Made by a program: the position numbers and the translations under genes
Assembly: GCA_024305745.1 (NCBI GenBank)
Contig: JAHRBS010000013.1
Location: forward strand, 1,612,001-1,676,000
DNA length: 64,000 nt
Source of the DNA: Polyporus tsugae
Taxonomy: Eukaryota > Basidiomycota > Agaricomycetes > Polyporales > Polyporaceae
Direction: 5' to 3'
Notes under the pieces: generated by a model
Told to the model about the DNA's origin: nothing
Seen by the model: only the letters and a program-made list of their open reading frames with translations
The model's database searches: none
Part shown: positions 1-9,820 of the stretch, one piece after another
Numbering within the stretch: position 1 is the stretch's first letter
Layout: every line of letters starts with the position of its first letter

Positions 1-12
1 CGCGATGCGGGT

Positions 13-1962
13 TTAGCGATCAGCAGCAACGATGGCGAGCGGCGAGTCCCGCCCAAGGATTCTGGCACTCACCGTCATGGCCTGACTGGGACGGTGACTC
101 GGATCCGAGTCGACATTGCAGAGCTGGCCGAGGGTGGTTGATCCGAGCTCCTGAAAGTTTCCCGGGCTGAGTGCTCTGATCGACTTGCGGACGTTGAGTC
201 TGCGCGAGATGGACATGTTCAGTTGACCATTGACCGTGACGGAAGGACGCATTGTGGCGGTACTAGTACGACTTACGTCGCGAGGAGCGCGTTGCAGTAC
301 ACTGGTCGGGATGTTGTACGTCAGCTGCGTTCTAGCAACACGGCTCTCGATGCGAGCGGGCGATCGCTCACGTTTTCCCACTACGAGCTGAAACGGGATG
401 AACACTAGTCGCCCCGGAAGGACGGCGAACTGGAGGCGACGCGTCGGACGCTTGAGTAGCGGGAGACGCGAAGGATTCCGCGGGCACGTACCGTGACCAA
501 GATGCACGTTTGGCATAGGCTGTGAATGGCATTTCCGACGCGTCACAATGCGATAACGGAGAAGACGCATGGCATGGTGCTCACGCGGTGAGCGCGCCGC
601 ACTCGATCATGTACAGCATCAGCCGGTCGATAATGGTGTCCGAGCTGTTACACGATTCAAGCGTGAGTTATCGGCTAAGCGGATGTGCGGAGGTGTGAGA
701 CGGACTTTTTGAATCCCGAGCGACTGATATGGAGGTAGTAACAGAGGCCCAATGCGATGAGGATGTCGCAGATCGCGCTCAGGCCGTTCGCTAAGCTTGC
801 GACGATTCTGACCTTGGTGGTAGCTAGGTGTAACAGGCTGCTCGCATCGAGGCTTAGTCGCGTTATCATCAGTTATATGCTGCCACGGAGAGGGTAAGGA
901 ACGTACAAGAACGCTGCCGTCCCTGAGGCACACGCAGTATTAAACTTATCAGCTACGCATTAGATGCTCAACAACTTACATAACCCGGGGCCTGCACTCA
1001 TCGGTTGAGCAAGGTCGAGGGAAACTGCGATGCTCGACGCGACGTACCAAGAGAGAGTAGCGCAAAGGCGACCTCACCGGTCCTGTGAATCAGCCAGACG
1101 ACCACAGGAAGAAAGAGTATTTCGGACTCACGATGGCGCCTGTAAGAATCGCGTTTTTCCCGCTAACTGTGGGTTGGTCAGCGGATGCGTCGTAGGCCGT
1201 TCAACAACGCTCACAGATCCACAAACGATACGCGAAGAACCTGCCAAAGATGTAAGTGTGTCGAACAAAACGAATAACGAGTCGAGATGCACTTACAACT
1301 GGGTGAGCGCTGCTATGAAGGCCTGAGCTGCGATGAGAAGGGCGAAGGTCGACGGAATGCGCAAGACTCACGTTTGCTCCGGTCTCCAACTGAGGAAAGA
1401 CAAGGTAAGCTTCGATGGAGTACGATGGGAGGGGCACGTACGGCCAGAGCCCTGCAACGTCATAGTTTGTCAACGAATGGACATATACTAACATCTGAGC
1501 GACGTACGGAGGCCCTTTCACCACTGGCATGGTGGCTTGCATGCCGAAGTCTGAGACGAAGAAGATCCAGGCACCAATCGTTATCGACACGGTAGCAACC
1601 GTATCAAAGAAGCTACTCGCGCGTCGTAGGTCAAGTTCATGTGATCTCTAGGACAGCAGGATTACTCACCACAGGAGTCCGACCTGGCCGTCGACGTCCA
1701 TTTGGTGAGAAAGATGAGGGATAAGGGGCGTGTTTCGACGCTCACCAAGACCTTCACTCTAATGAAATCGTTGACGTTTTCGCGATAGTATATAAACGTC
1801 TGCAGAATGGTGATACCGTAGAGACTGGAAGCGGTCAGATTCTAGGCCGATGTAGATAGTTGGTGACGTACGAACATCGACGACACAACCAACCCAATAA
1901 TTATGCACCCGAGAGCTTCTTGAATCCTGGCCAACTCTTGCGGTGGACTGGGAGAGCTCATC
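13..1962 (-). CDS. DUF6534-family multi-pass membrane protein (spliced)
   Basis: Intron-rich gene of the basidiomycete DUF6534 integral-membrane family; its function is unknown. The start MSSPSPPQELARIQEALG leads into a first hydrophobic helix. Next come the exon LYGITILQTFIYYREN (1830-1746), a 14-nt micro-exon (1670-1683), FFDTVATVSITIGAWIFF, AFIAALTQ joined across an intron to LFFAYRLWI, and the family signature ICDILIALGLCYYLHISRSG (about 735-810). An exon SDTIIDRLMLYMIECGALT (about 597-655) follows. These blocks match, in order, the family pattern of YGvtxxQtyxYY, FFaxRxW, cDxxixxxxxxxLhxsrxGF and a final helix. Splice motifs GTGAG/AG join most blocks in frame. The C-terminal tail (13-410) is Ser/Thr/Arg-rich, and the usual LYxNSLLAxLNxR motif is only weakly recognisable, so the last two exons are uncertain. 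No signal peptide is expected. Confidence 0.75.
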
Positions 1963-2573
1963 GTCACAATGGACCTTGAAGGGAAAGATGTGGGCGGCGA
2001 GAGGGGGTGGTCCCGAGGACGAGGAGACATAAATAATTCTTGGCTTTGGGCCGTCTTGACTGTGGTGCACGAGAGCCATACGCAGGGGGCGAGCGGAGGT
2101 GAGCTCAGGCTAGCGTTAGGCTACCGTACTTGAACGCTGAAGGGAAAGCGTCGACTCCCGGGATACTGACCGATTCTACTAGCACGCCCCCCATCGGTAC
2201 TAGCGCCAACCGTCGCCACAGATACAATCCCCGATCCAGGGCTTATAATTCTTCGCCATCGGAGGAGGTCAAATTCTCACTGCACTCACTGCTAATTTGG
2301 ACAAACTCCAAGCAGTAGTAAAGCTGCCGCTCCACAACCTTGGCGAACCCAGAACTAGGAAGCTTTAAGTGTCAACGGTTCATGATTTACGGGTTCGAAA
2401 GGACTTACCGGTGGGAGGGCGTTGTAATCGAGACAAGACAACGTCAACAAGAAAGATCGGACTCGATCGCCACCCGCTGACTAATCACAAACTCGGAAAG
2501 TTACTTTATGGGCGCCAAATGTGTCCTGTCATTGTCGACAGTCCATATGCTGCCTGCGATAAGTATACGAAAT
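1963..2573. other. Upstream region of the DUF6534 gene, no gene seen
   Basis: Lies between the start of the DUF6534 gene (reading leftwards) and the left end of the TIR element. The open frames here are short and match nothing I recognise. It presumably holds the promoter of the leftward gene. Confidence 0.4.
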
Positions 2574-2774
2574 CTTGTCTCGTACCCACCCGTAGTAAGC
2601 TCGCACCCCACCACCGCATCTAACACGTCTGGGGCAATAGAACCGGCGCACCCCCCGTGCCAATTAGCGCCTTATTAGCGCTGGATAGCCGATCCCAATC
2701 CGGAAGGCAGTCTCGCGTCTCCCTTCGCGCGACGCGCGCGGGTCGCTGCTCACCCATCGCGCAACGCGCGAGAG
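2574..2774. repeat. Left terminal inverted repeat
   Basis: Reverse complement of 4705-4890 with few mismatches and one ~14-base insertion in this arm. It contains a GC-rich inner part (about 2715-2774) that is rich in GCGCG words. Confidence 0.85.
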
Positions 2775-3680
2775 GAAAGTGGCGGTAAAAGACCTATAAT
2801 GCCTCTGGGGACAAGTGCATAACGTTGAGTAGTATAACATGTGTCAAGGAAAGGTGTGAAATGGTACGAACTGTGATGCAACAGTAACACCCAAGCTCAA
2901 GCCTACCGGGGTCGGAATCGAACGACAACAATTGGTTATCGGCTCGCATTACCATCTACAGGGACGATTAATGTACAGGCACAGTACCAGTCCATGTTTC
3001 AGGAGGCTCGCGAAGAGCTGAAGCTGGAACAAAGGCTGCAGAGAACCTACTATGGCTAATTATGGTGATCTATCTACCAAGTCCACCTTGCCCTTGCGCG
3101 CGGTGGCATTTTTTGTTACAAGAGTCTCAGTAATGTAACATACAGTTCTTTAATGCTCCTGGGATATATCTGTGTGGATTAGGATATTTTTGCACAAGTT
3201 TTGCGTGTAAGTATCACGAGAACCTGGATTCAACACTGTGGGCCCGGAAAGTGGTGACCGGGCCGAGGGTGATGGGTGAAAAGTCGACTTCACCAGGCAA
3301 ATTGGGGGTTTACTGGTGGGTAGTGATCAGGGTGGTGATCGTCCCAGACACCGCATTCCCTAGGAAAATTGGGACATTGTTGGCGCTCGGGTACAGCCTG
3401 TTACGACGGCCATACGAGCCCAGCAGCTTGCAGCGTGGAAGGTCGCGATTGCCTGCCCTAAACATGGGCGCTTGCTCCGGCTTCATCGCGACCGTCTCAT
3501 TTTCCGTCACGACGGGTTCCACCATCTCGACTCTCCTTCACTTACTTGCTCCCTGTGTCTATCCTGCATCTATCCTGTTCTTGGTGCTCATCTGTGTCTG
3601 GCTCTTGGGACCTGGGGCTAAACCCACTCGGACGCTGGCTGGTCGGTCACTGGGGCGAAGACCTGCAAGGCGCAGTTCGA

Positions 3681-3737
3681 GCGATGTGAGTTGACGCTGC
3701 GTGCAAGTGCACTCGGCGCAACGTCAACTCACATTGC
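3681..3737. repeat. Near-palindromic hairpin inside the TIR element
   Basis: GCGATGTGAGTTGACGCTGC on the left pairs with GCAACGTCAACTCACATTGC on the right. The imperfect stem is about 28 bp and covers almost the whole 57 bases. It could be a nested miniature element or a structural part of the host element. No flanking duplication was found. Confidence 0.6.
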
Positions 3738-4704
3738 AATGTGACGGATTGCGGACTGCTGGAAGTTTGGGAGGGCTCCCCGCCATGTCAGTTTAGTGTG
3801 GAGGAGGTACGCACCCCCTCAATTTGTTTGTTTGCTATGCTATTCACTGCGGTTTTCATTGACATGATTGAGCTCGGGACGAGTGCGTGGTGGAGTATTC
3901 ACGCTGTGCCCGAGTGGTATCGCGAGGTGAGTCTTTTCGGGCTGCGAACGTTATCCCTATGTTATGATCTGCCCGAGAGGCCTCTTCGCCGTCGTTTCCC
4001 TACAGCCGCTTCGGTGTAGACTGACACATTTATTTGTTCTGTCACATTCCTGCTCCAGCGCGCTACTCCCTGGCCTCACGGCTAGCTCTGCCCCCACTCT
4101 CTACTCACTCACCTCATTATCACCACAGCCCGTCACTCTCATAGGCGAAGGTTTGTCTTGTACGGTATGTACCTGTTGCGGTGCCCCGACCACGTTTCTG
4201 ACTTTGTCTCATCATCGCGCCTTCGGCTGTGTCTTGCCTCTTCGGAGCCAGGGGGTTGTCCAGTAGTACTACGGGTTGTAATGTCGTATATAGCAATATA
4301 TTTGGTTGATTAGTACGAGGAACAAACAGCGGGTGCCGGCGTTTGTGCCTCAGTAACAATATCTAAGAAAACTAGTGGGAACCACTACGTTCCCCTTTTC
4401 CGCCATATGGTGAATTCCGGCAAAATTTAGTTGACTTTCAACAGTTATATCACCAGCGATAACGACGGAAATCACCCGGCGCTCGAATGGCAAAACGGGT
4501 GACTGCCTCCCAATTGCGTGTTGATTTTCCACTATTTCCACATGGTGATCCACCTGTCACTTTTCACCCAGACTCAGGCGCACAGTGCAAGTAGTCCTGA
4601 AGTTGCTAGCGGCCTTTTGTGCGTCAAATAAAACTTTGCATGGCTCAGTAATTGTTTTATTCTCATATTCTTCCGAAACACAATTGCCTTTCCCTCACGC
4701 TGCT

Positions 4705-4890
4705 TCTCGCGCGTTGCGCGATGGGTGAGCAGCGACCCGCGCGCGTCGCGCGAAGGGAGACGCGAGACTGCCTTCCGGATTGGGATCGGCTATCCAGCGC
4801 TAATAAGGCGCTAATTGGCAGTTCTATTGCCCCCGACGTGTTAGATGCGGTGGTGGGGTGCGAGCTTACTACGGGTGGGTACGAGACAAG
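4705..4890. repeat. Right terminal inverted repeat
   Basis: Inverted copy of 2574-2774. Its outer end abuts the remains of the F-box-like gene. Confidence 0.85.
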
Positions 4891-5938
4891 TGTAGCTAAT
4901 GAAACAACTCCGAACGGTCCCGGAAACTGCTCGACGTTCACCGGATCCTTGCAAAGACATCCATCGTTCCTGCTCTCAATATTTGTGGCTCTTCCGGCTT
5001 CCTCATCCATCCCAACCAATTCGACCTTGGGGGTAGGACCGTTTCCGTCCTCCTCGCACCCTCTCGCGTTGCGCCGCACTTCCCAACAGTGCAAGCCCCG
5101 CTCTTGAGCTGCCCACTCGTCTGCAATTTGAATGTTTATCCCGATCCATCGCAAGGATGTGCTTGCCTCCACCAGAGGGCGAGCCTCGAGGCAACGTCTG
5201 AAACGTCAGCCGGCGCAACTTCGACAGTCTCCCCAGCTTGTGCAGCGCTATCGTGTCCATGTCCCCGCTCTGGACGTAATCACAAGCTCTTCCAGGTGCG
5301 GATGGAAGCTCGCGATCGCATCGAGCAAGAGGCGCGCCGACACCGTGCTGAACAACCGGTCGATGCGGAAGGTTCCGGCACTGGCGCACGATCTCCAGGA
5401 ACGCGTTCGTCCACGCCCTCCGCCACTTCTCGTCGTAATAGGACAAGCTCGGCCAGGCGCAGTCTGCGTACGCCCCAGCCGGCGTACTGAGCCACAGCGC
5501 GCGAACGAGTGGCGGGCGAGGCGCGTCGGTCCCCAGGCGCAGGAAGGGATAGAGCGAGAAGATGTGGTCATCCTCGGACCATTCATGCCTAGTGGGCTGC
5601 CCTGCCCGCACACAGAGCTCTAGGGTCGCTACGTCGCTGAGGACATGTCTCCGTCTCCATGACCGAGGTGAGCGTTGGGGAGGACAGGAGAGAGAAGATG
5701 AGGTGTAGGACGTCCGTGATGAGGCTGTCGAGCCTCGGAAGGGATTTCGTTTGGAGCTGATGGACCTAATCAATTCCGAAACAGATCCGCGGCTAGGACG
5801 CTTGGACGATGGCATTATGTACGTGTTACTCACATGTCGTGCTTTCGATCCCAGAAGGTACCGTGGCACGGACGGTGAGGCTTGTGGTACACTTCGGGGG
5901 TCGATGGCTCTCATCTGGAATGGACGCAAATAGTTCAA
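4891..5938 (-). pseudogene. Degenerate F-box/LRR-like gene
   Basis: Fragments of one protein lie in order but in shifting frames. LPRLDSLITDVLHLIFSLLS (about 5735-5680) resembles an F-box-like N-terminus. WPSLSYYDEKWRRAWTNAFL leads to IVRQC, then FRIDRLFSTVSARLLLDAIA and HPHLEELVI continue in a second frame. VQSGDMDTIALHKLGRLSKL and RRLTFQTLP return to the first frame, and RWIGINIQIADEWAAQERGL plus HCWEVRR (about 5150-5080) lie in a third. This order matches basidiomycete F-box proteins with leucine-rich-like repeats, which select substrates for SCF ubiquitin ligases. At least three frame changes cannot be explained by obvious introns. The 3' end runs to the TIR element at 4890, which may have truncated it. 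Sequencing indels are the main alternative. Confidence 0.6.
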
Positions 5939-6019
5939 ATATCATCGAGTACGATGTCATACAAATTTGAGTCCATGGCAAAGTAACGCTTGTGACCAAA
6001 GCCTAATTAACGTACGCCC

Positions 6020-7926
6020 TTACTCTGCCATGACGAAGGAAATCTGCCTAGCGATTTCGTTTGCGTAGTCCCGCAAGACGTCCTCCTTCCAGTTATCTGC
6101 ACCCTGTAGCAAAACATGTCAGCGCCGGCAAGCATCGTTCATCATCAAAGCTCTCCCACCTGCACCAAAATCGAAAGCTTCCCCTGGATCGACCACGAAT
6201 GCACAAGCCTACAGACCCGCTGCCAGTCAGCCCCCGCGCCATCCACGGAACCTCAGCGGACACTCACGGTCTAACCCAAGTCATCCGATGCCCTATGTGC
6301 ATCTGGTCGACCCTAAACACCGGAACCTCCCCGGGCCGCACGTCCTTCGGCCACACCGTCGCAACGTAATTTTCCACTCTCCCGATATTTGTCATGCTCG
6401 GCGCATACGGGCTTGGCCTGGGTGTGATCTCCCGGATGGGCGCGATCCGCGCGAGCTCCGCTGACATGTGTGGGAGACATGGGTTGGCCAGCCAAGCGTC
6501 GTACTGATCCTTCGTCTGTCTCATGGCGGCGATGAGGCGGGCCTTACCAGCGAGCTTGGCCAGAGGTGCGTAGTGGATCGTGAGTGGGGTGTTCACTAGA
6601 CAGGAGACGATGTGCTTGCGGCGGTCGATTGAGGGCGGCAGACGGTCCGTGATAGAAATCCTGCATATCCAGGTGTTAAAAGAATCGAAGGAGGGTAGGA
6701 CGGGGAGGAAGAACGATGACGCACACGCTACCATCGTTTGCCACGCGAGCCGTCTCGAGCTTATGGTCTGGAATCGGGTTCAGCTCGAACGTCGCGAGCG
6801 CCGTGACCGCATCGAGAAGCTCGGAGAAAGTGAATCCCAGAGACTTGAGGGCTTGGGTGATTCTCGCGGATTCCTGTGTCGTGAAAGTAACATGGAATCG
6901 CTGCACCTTTCGAGGGTCCTTGATATCGGTGGTCTCACCAATCAGGCTATGAGAGGGCTGGCGATAAACAAACCGTCAGGTCCATGAGTACCATGTGAGA
7001 ACGCTGTTAGAGAGACCACACCGTCTGATCCGCGAAAAAGGCTCCCAACTTCTGCAGAAGCGCCGTTCCATTGGTGTTCCAATCTTCACGAGGACCGCCG
7101 GTAGCGGTAATCGGGCCAGGAGGGAGATTCTCGTGCTCCAAACCCCACGGGAGATTTGCAACACTCCCCATGTTCGGCGTAGACATCCACTCTAAGAGCA
7201 GAGAGATGGCGTTTAAACCGGGTTTTGCATCAATGATCGAGTGGGTTGCATGTAAGATGATGCAGAAGGTGTTGAGAGTGTTGTCCGGACGCATGACGAA
7301 GATGCGAAGATATTGCTCCAAGCCATCCGCAAGGATATAAGGGATCCCATTGGAAACGATGGATTGGAGGAACGAAGAGGGGTCCACTGGTTCAGGATGG
7401 TAGTGGACCGTCTTGTCGGCCCACTCGCGTGCATCTTCTATGCTCGTCAGAGGCGCATATACCCAGGATCCAAGGTCGGGATCGTGGAGACCCCGCTCGA
7501 TTGTCGCACCTACAAGCGGGCACTCGTATCTGGGGTGAAGGACGGATGAGTTGTGGCACGGGCTTGATGCAGGCACGAATTGTGTACTCACCGCAGTCTG
7601 ACTGTCGCTTCCTTCAGGCGAGCCTCGATTTCACGCTCGGGGATCGTGGTAGTGAACTGGACACCTATGGCAAACTGCGTCGCACTGTCATGCGCGGGGA
7701 TAACTCCGTCAATATCTCAATGATCCTTTCTGCTGAACACCACGCTCACCCGCCTTGCAGACGCATTGTCTGATCGATCAATAGCTCCGAACCAAGTAGG
7801 GGTCTGTGGATGGCAAATGAGAAATGAACCGATTCCTGGAAGCAGTGATGAAACGCACCGAGTATATACATTGACAATCCCTGACGGGAGGGGGCGCTTT
7901 TCCCATCCTGGCTCTGGCACAGACAT
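6020..7926 (-). CDS. Condensation/alcohol O-acetyltransferase-like acyltransferase (spliced)
   Basis: Roughly 500-residue protein starting MSVPEPGWEKRPLPSGIVNV at 7926. Exon 2 encodes PLLGSELLIDQTMRLQGG, followed by a segment FAIGVQFTTTIPEREIEARL and a large exon (7591-7010). That exon carries LHATHSIIDAKPGLNAISLL, whose HSIID matches the HxxxD motif of CoA-dependent acyltransferases and condensation domains. A PGPITATGGPREDWNTNG block follows. Later exons give QRFHVTFTTQESARITQALK and DRLPPSIDRRKHIVSCLVNT, and the protein ends EIARQISFVMAE before TAA at 6020-6022. The family includes alcohol acetyltransferases and trichothecene O-acetyltransferase-like enzymes; the substrate cannot be told from sequence. 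It is probably cytosolic, with no signal peptide. A decayed relative lies on the other strand at 18767-19480. Confidence 0.75.
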
Positions 7927-8806
7927 CTTATGAACTTGGTGGGGGGAAGGGTAACGAACTGAGTTCTGTGGTGTTGGTCGGTTACTTATAGTCTCGAAAC
8001 CGCGCGACTCCTGCCTACGCAGATCTACGCAGATACGTATGTACACGACGCCTCTGCGGTATGGCAAGAGGCGCTGATCACCGCGGAACTTGGAGGTTGA
8101 CGCGTACGTTAGAATTCGAACTGAAGCTGACACTTCTGTATATGATCGATATCCGCCCACCCTAGCATGCGATAAGCCATGGCGGAAGGGGCGTCTTCTT
8201 CTCCAATAGCACTACTTCCAGAATATGATTCAAGTCCCAATGTACATCGACTATTCACACCCGTCCCATCTCTCTAGGACAGCGGGACTCGCTAGCGCTA
8301 GAACGTGCAGAGTACTCACCTGTGCAGGCCCGCGGAATCTATCGAACGAGACTATCGTGCGTTGTCATCTATCCCTTCATTTAATTGTGCCACCGGTTGG
8401 TTTCCAACGCTGAAGTTGCCGGGGATAAAGAGGGCCGGAGGCAAACAGGAATTACTCGTAGGGGGTCCGAGTCATGATCAAACGTGTTTGAAAACGTATC
8501 AGCCGCCCATGGGCGCTCTTGAGCCGCACTCGTTCGGGAGAAGGCTCGTGAGGCGCGTGAGGCCTTGGCCGCGTGAGACCTTGAGCTTAAGGCCTTGAGG
8601 CCTGAGGTCACGGTTGCTCTAACTGCTGCGGAGATGAGTTAATATGAATATGAACTCGCTATCTTGTAGCTTGTGCTTCGCTCGGACTTGGCTTGTGCCG
8701 CGCATAGGTGTTTGATGGCAGACATCGTTGACCATCAACTGGTGGTATGTCATAAGTATAAGGGATGACATTCGTTGCAAAGGCGGCACAATTAGTATTC
8801 TACTGC
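7927..8806. other. Intergenic, no clear gene
   Basis: Upstream of the acyltransferase and downstream of the small gene at 8807-9161. It contains a stretch (8530-8610) rich in GAGGC/GGCCTTGAGG words, vaguely like 19640-19690. No reading frame was recognised. Confidence 0.4.
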
Positions 8807-9161
8807 TTACGGGTCGTCGGGATGGGGCTCCTGGTGATCAGAGGGCAGGGACTGTGAAGGGCATGCTTCAAGTTCGGCGGTGGCAGCATGCCTCCTGACA
8901 GCATCACTCATGATCCTCCAAGAAAGAAAGTTCCTCAGCTTGTATTGCCAATGGAAGGAACCTTATAATGTGACGATGTCGTACTCACTTCGAGATGGTG
9001 TGCTGTTCTTGCCACAACATCGTCGGACTCCCGATCGTGCCTTCGTTGAGATGATCCTCAAGCTCGTACCAAGCATCGAAAAGAGGAAGGAAGGCGAAGT
9101 ACGGGTCGTCGGGGTTGATTATCGGGCTTGGGAGGTTGTATTGGGTGGAGGAGCCAGCCAT
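8807..9161 (-). CDS. Small hypothetical protein, two exons
   Basis: The ATG at 9161-9159 opens MAGSSTQYNLPSPIINPDDP followed by YFAFLPLFDAWYELEDHLNE, then a GTGAGT donor after TISK. A plausible acceptor after GATGCTGTCAG restores the frame, giving RHAATAELEACPSQSLPSDH and a TAA at 8807-8809. The product is about 87 residues, acidic and soluble, with no domain I recognise. The clean start, consensus donor and protein-like composition favour a real gene over chance. The acceptor choice is the weak point, because nearer AGs lead to stops. Confidence 0.5.
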
Positions 9162-9820
9162 GGCGGAGGGGGGAGCCGTCCTCCAACAGGACTCAGAGAC
9201 GTAGAAAGCAGGGTTCGGTGGGATGTACGGGGATGCAAGACGGGCGGGAAGGCGCTTGATCCAACTTCCACAGAGGCTGCATGAGGCTCATGGGGATCCT
9301 AACGACATTCCGGTCGTCAAAGAGATCTGACTATCTCGCATGGATACGCAAATTCGTCGAGCTACACGCCCAGAAGTAGCAATTGCCAAAAGGGAGCTGA
9401 AAGCACCTCTGAGGGGGGTCGCTGTCCACGGTAGGCCAGGAAAGTCCAGCAGTGACGTCTTTTGGGGGGATTGGAAGGACTGTATCTGGCGTGATACCCA
9501 GTTCAGGACACGCCGGACGCAAGGTGGTGGTGGCGACAGGAACGCCAGAGGGGGCATGGGGAGACCGATGCTCTGCGAATGAGGAGAGCTCGAGGTTGTA
9601 TGACGTAGGTAGCGGCGATTCAAGCGGCGACCGCGGGTCTGATCGCGACTGGCGTGCAGTGCACTCTGCGCCGACTTCTCAGTGCAACCGCGCCGCACGG
9701 GCACCCTTCCCTTGCTCTTCCGTATCCCATTGGAGCACATCCACAAGTATCACACTCTCAGTCTGAAGCCGATCCGTAGTGATCCCGTCAAGTCGCGATC
9801 GTCAAACTCCACCGCCGGCT
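9162..9820. other. Divergent intergenic region
   Basis: Separates the leftward small gene and the rightward WD40 gene, so it probably holds both promoters. Short frames are present on both strands (for example 9288-9746 minus), but none resembles a known family. Confidence 0.4.

Larger units (their letters stand above)
2574..4890. mobile_element. 2.3-kb element with ~200-bp terminal inverted repeats
   Basis: The left end begins CTTGTCTCGTACCCACCCGT and the right end is its reverse complement ending in CAAG. The inverted identity continues inward for about 185-200 bases on each side (2574-2774 against 4705-4890). The main difference is an extra stretch of about 14 bases in the left arm near 2644-2658. 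The interior (2775-4704) has no recognisable transposase; its longest frame (147 codons, 3251-3694) resembles nothing I know. It is therefore probably a non-autonomous DNA transposon. No matching target-site duplication is visible (left flank TACGAAAT, right flank TGTAGCTA), so the copy may be old or rearranged. The tip and subterminal bases match the 65-bp element at 28048-28112, which supports a shared family. Confidence 0.8.

Noticed and set aside
3251..3694. 147-codon plus-strand frame inside the TIR element as a possible transposase
   Set aside because: No DDE/hAT or zinc-finger signature, odd composition, and it overlaps the palindrome at 3681. Better explained as chance.
8530..8610. 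GAGGC/GGCCTTGAGG-rich stretch as a satellite or CRISPR-like array
   Set aside because: The words are irregular with no constant unit or spacing. It is low-complexity only.
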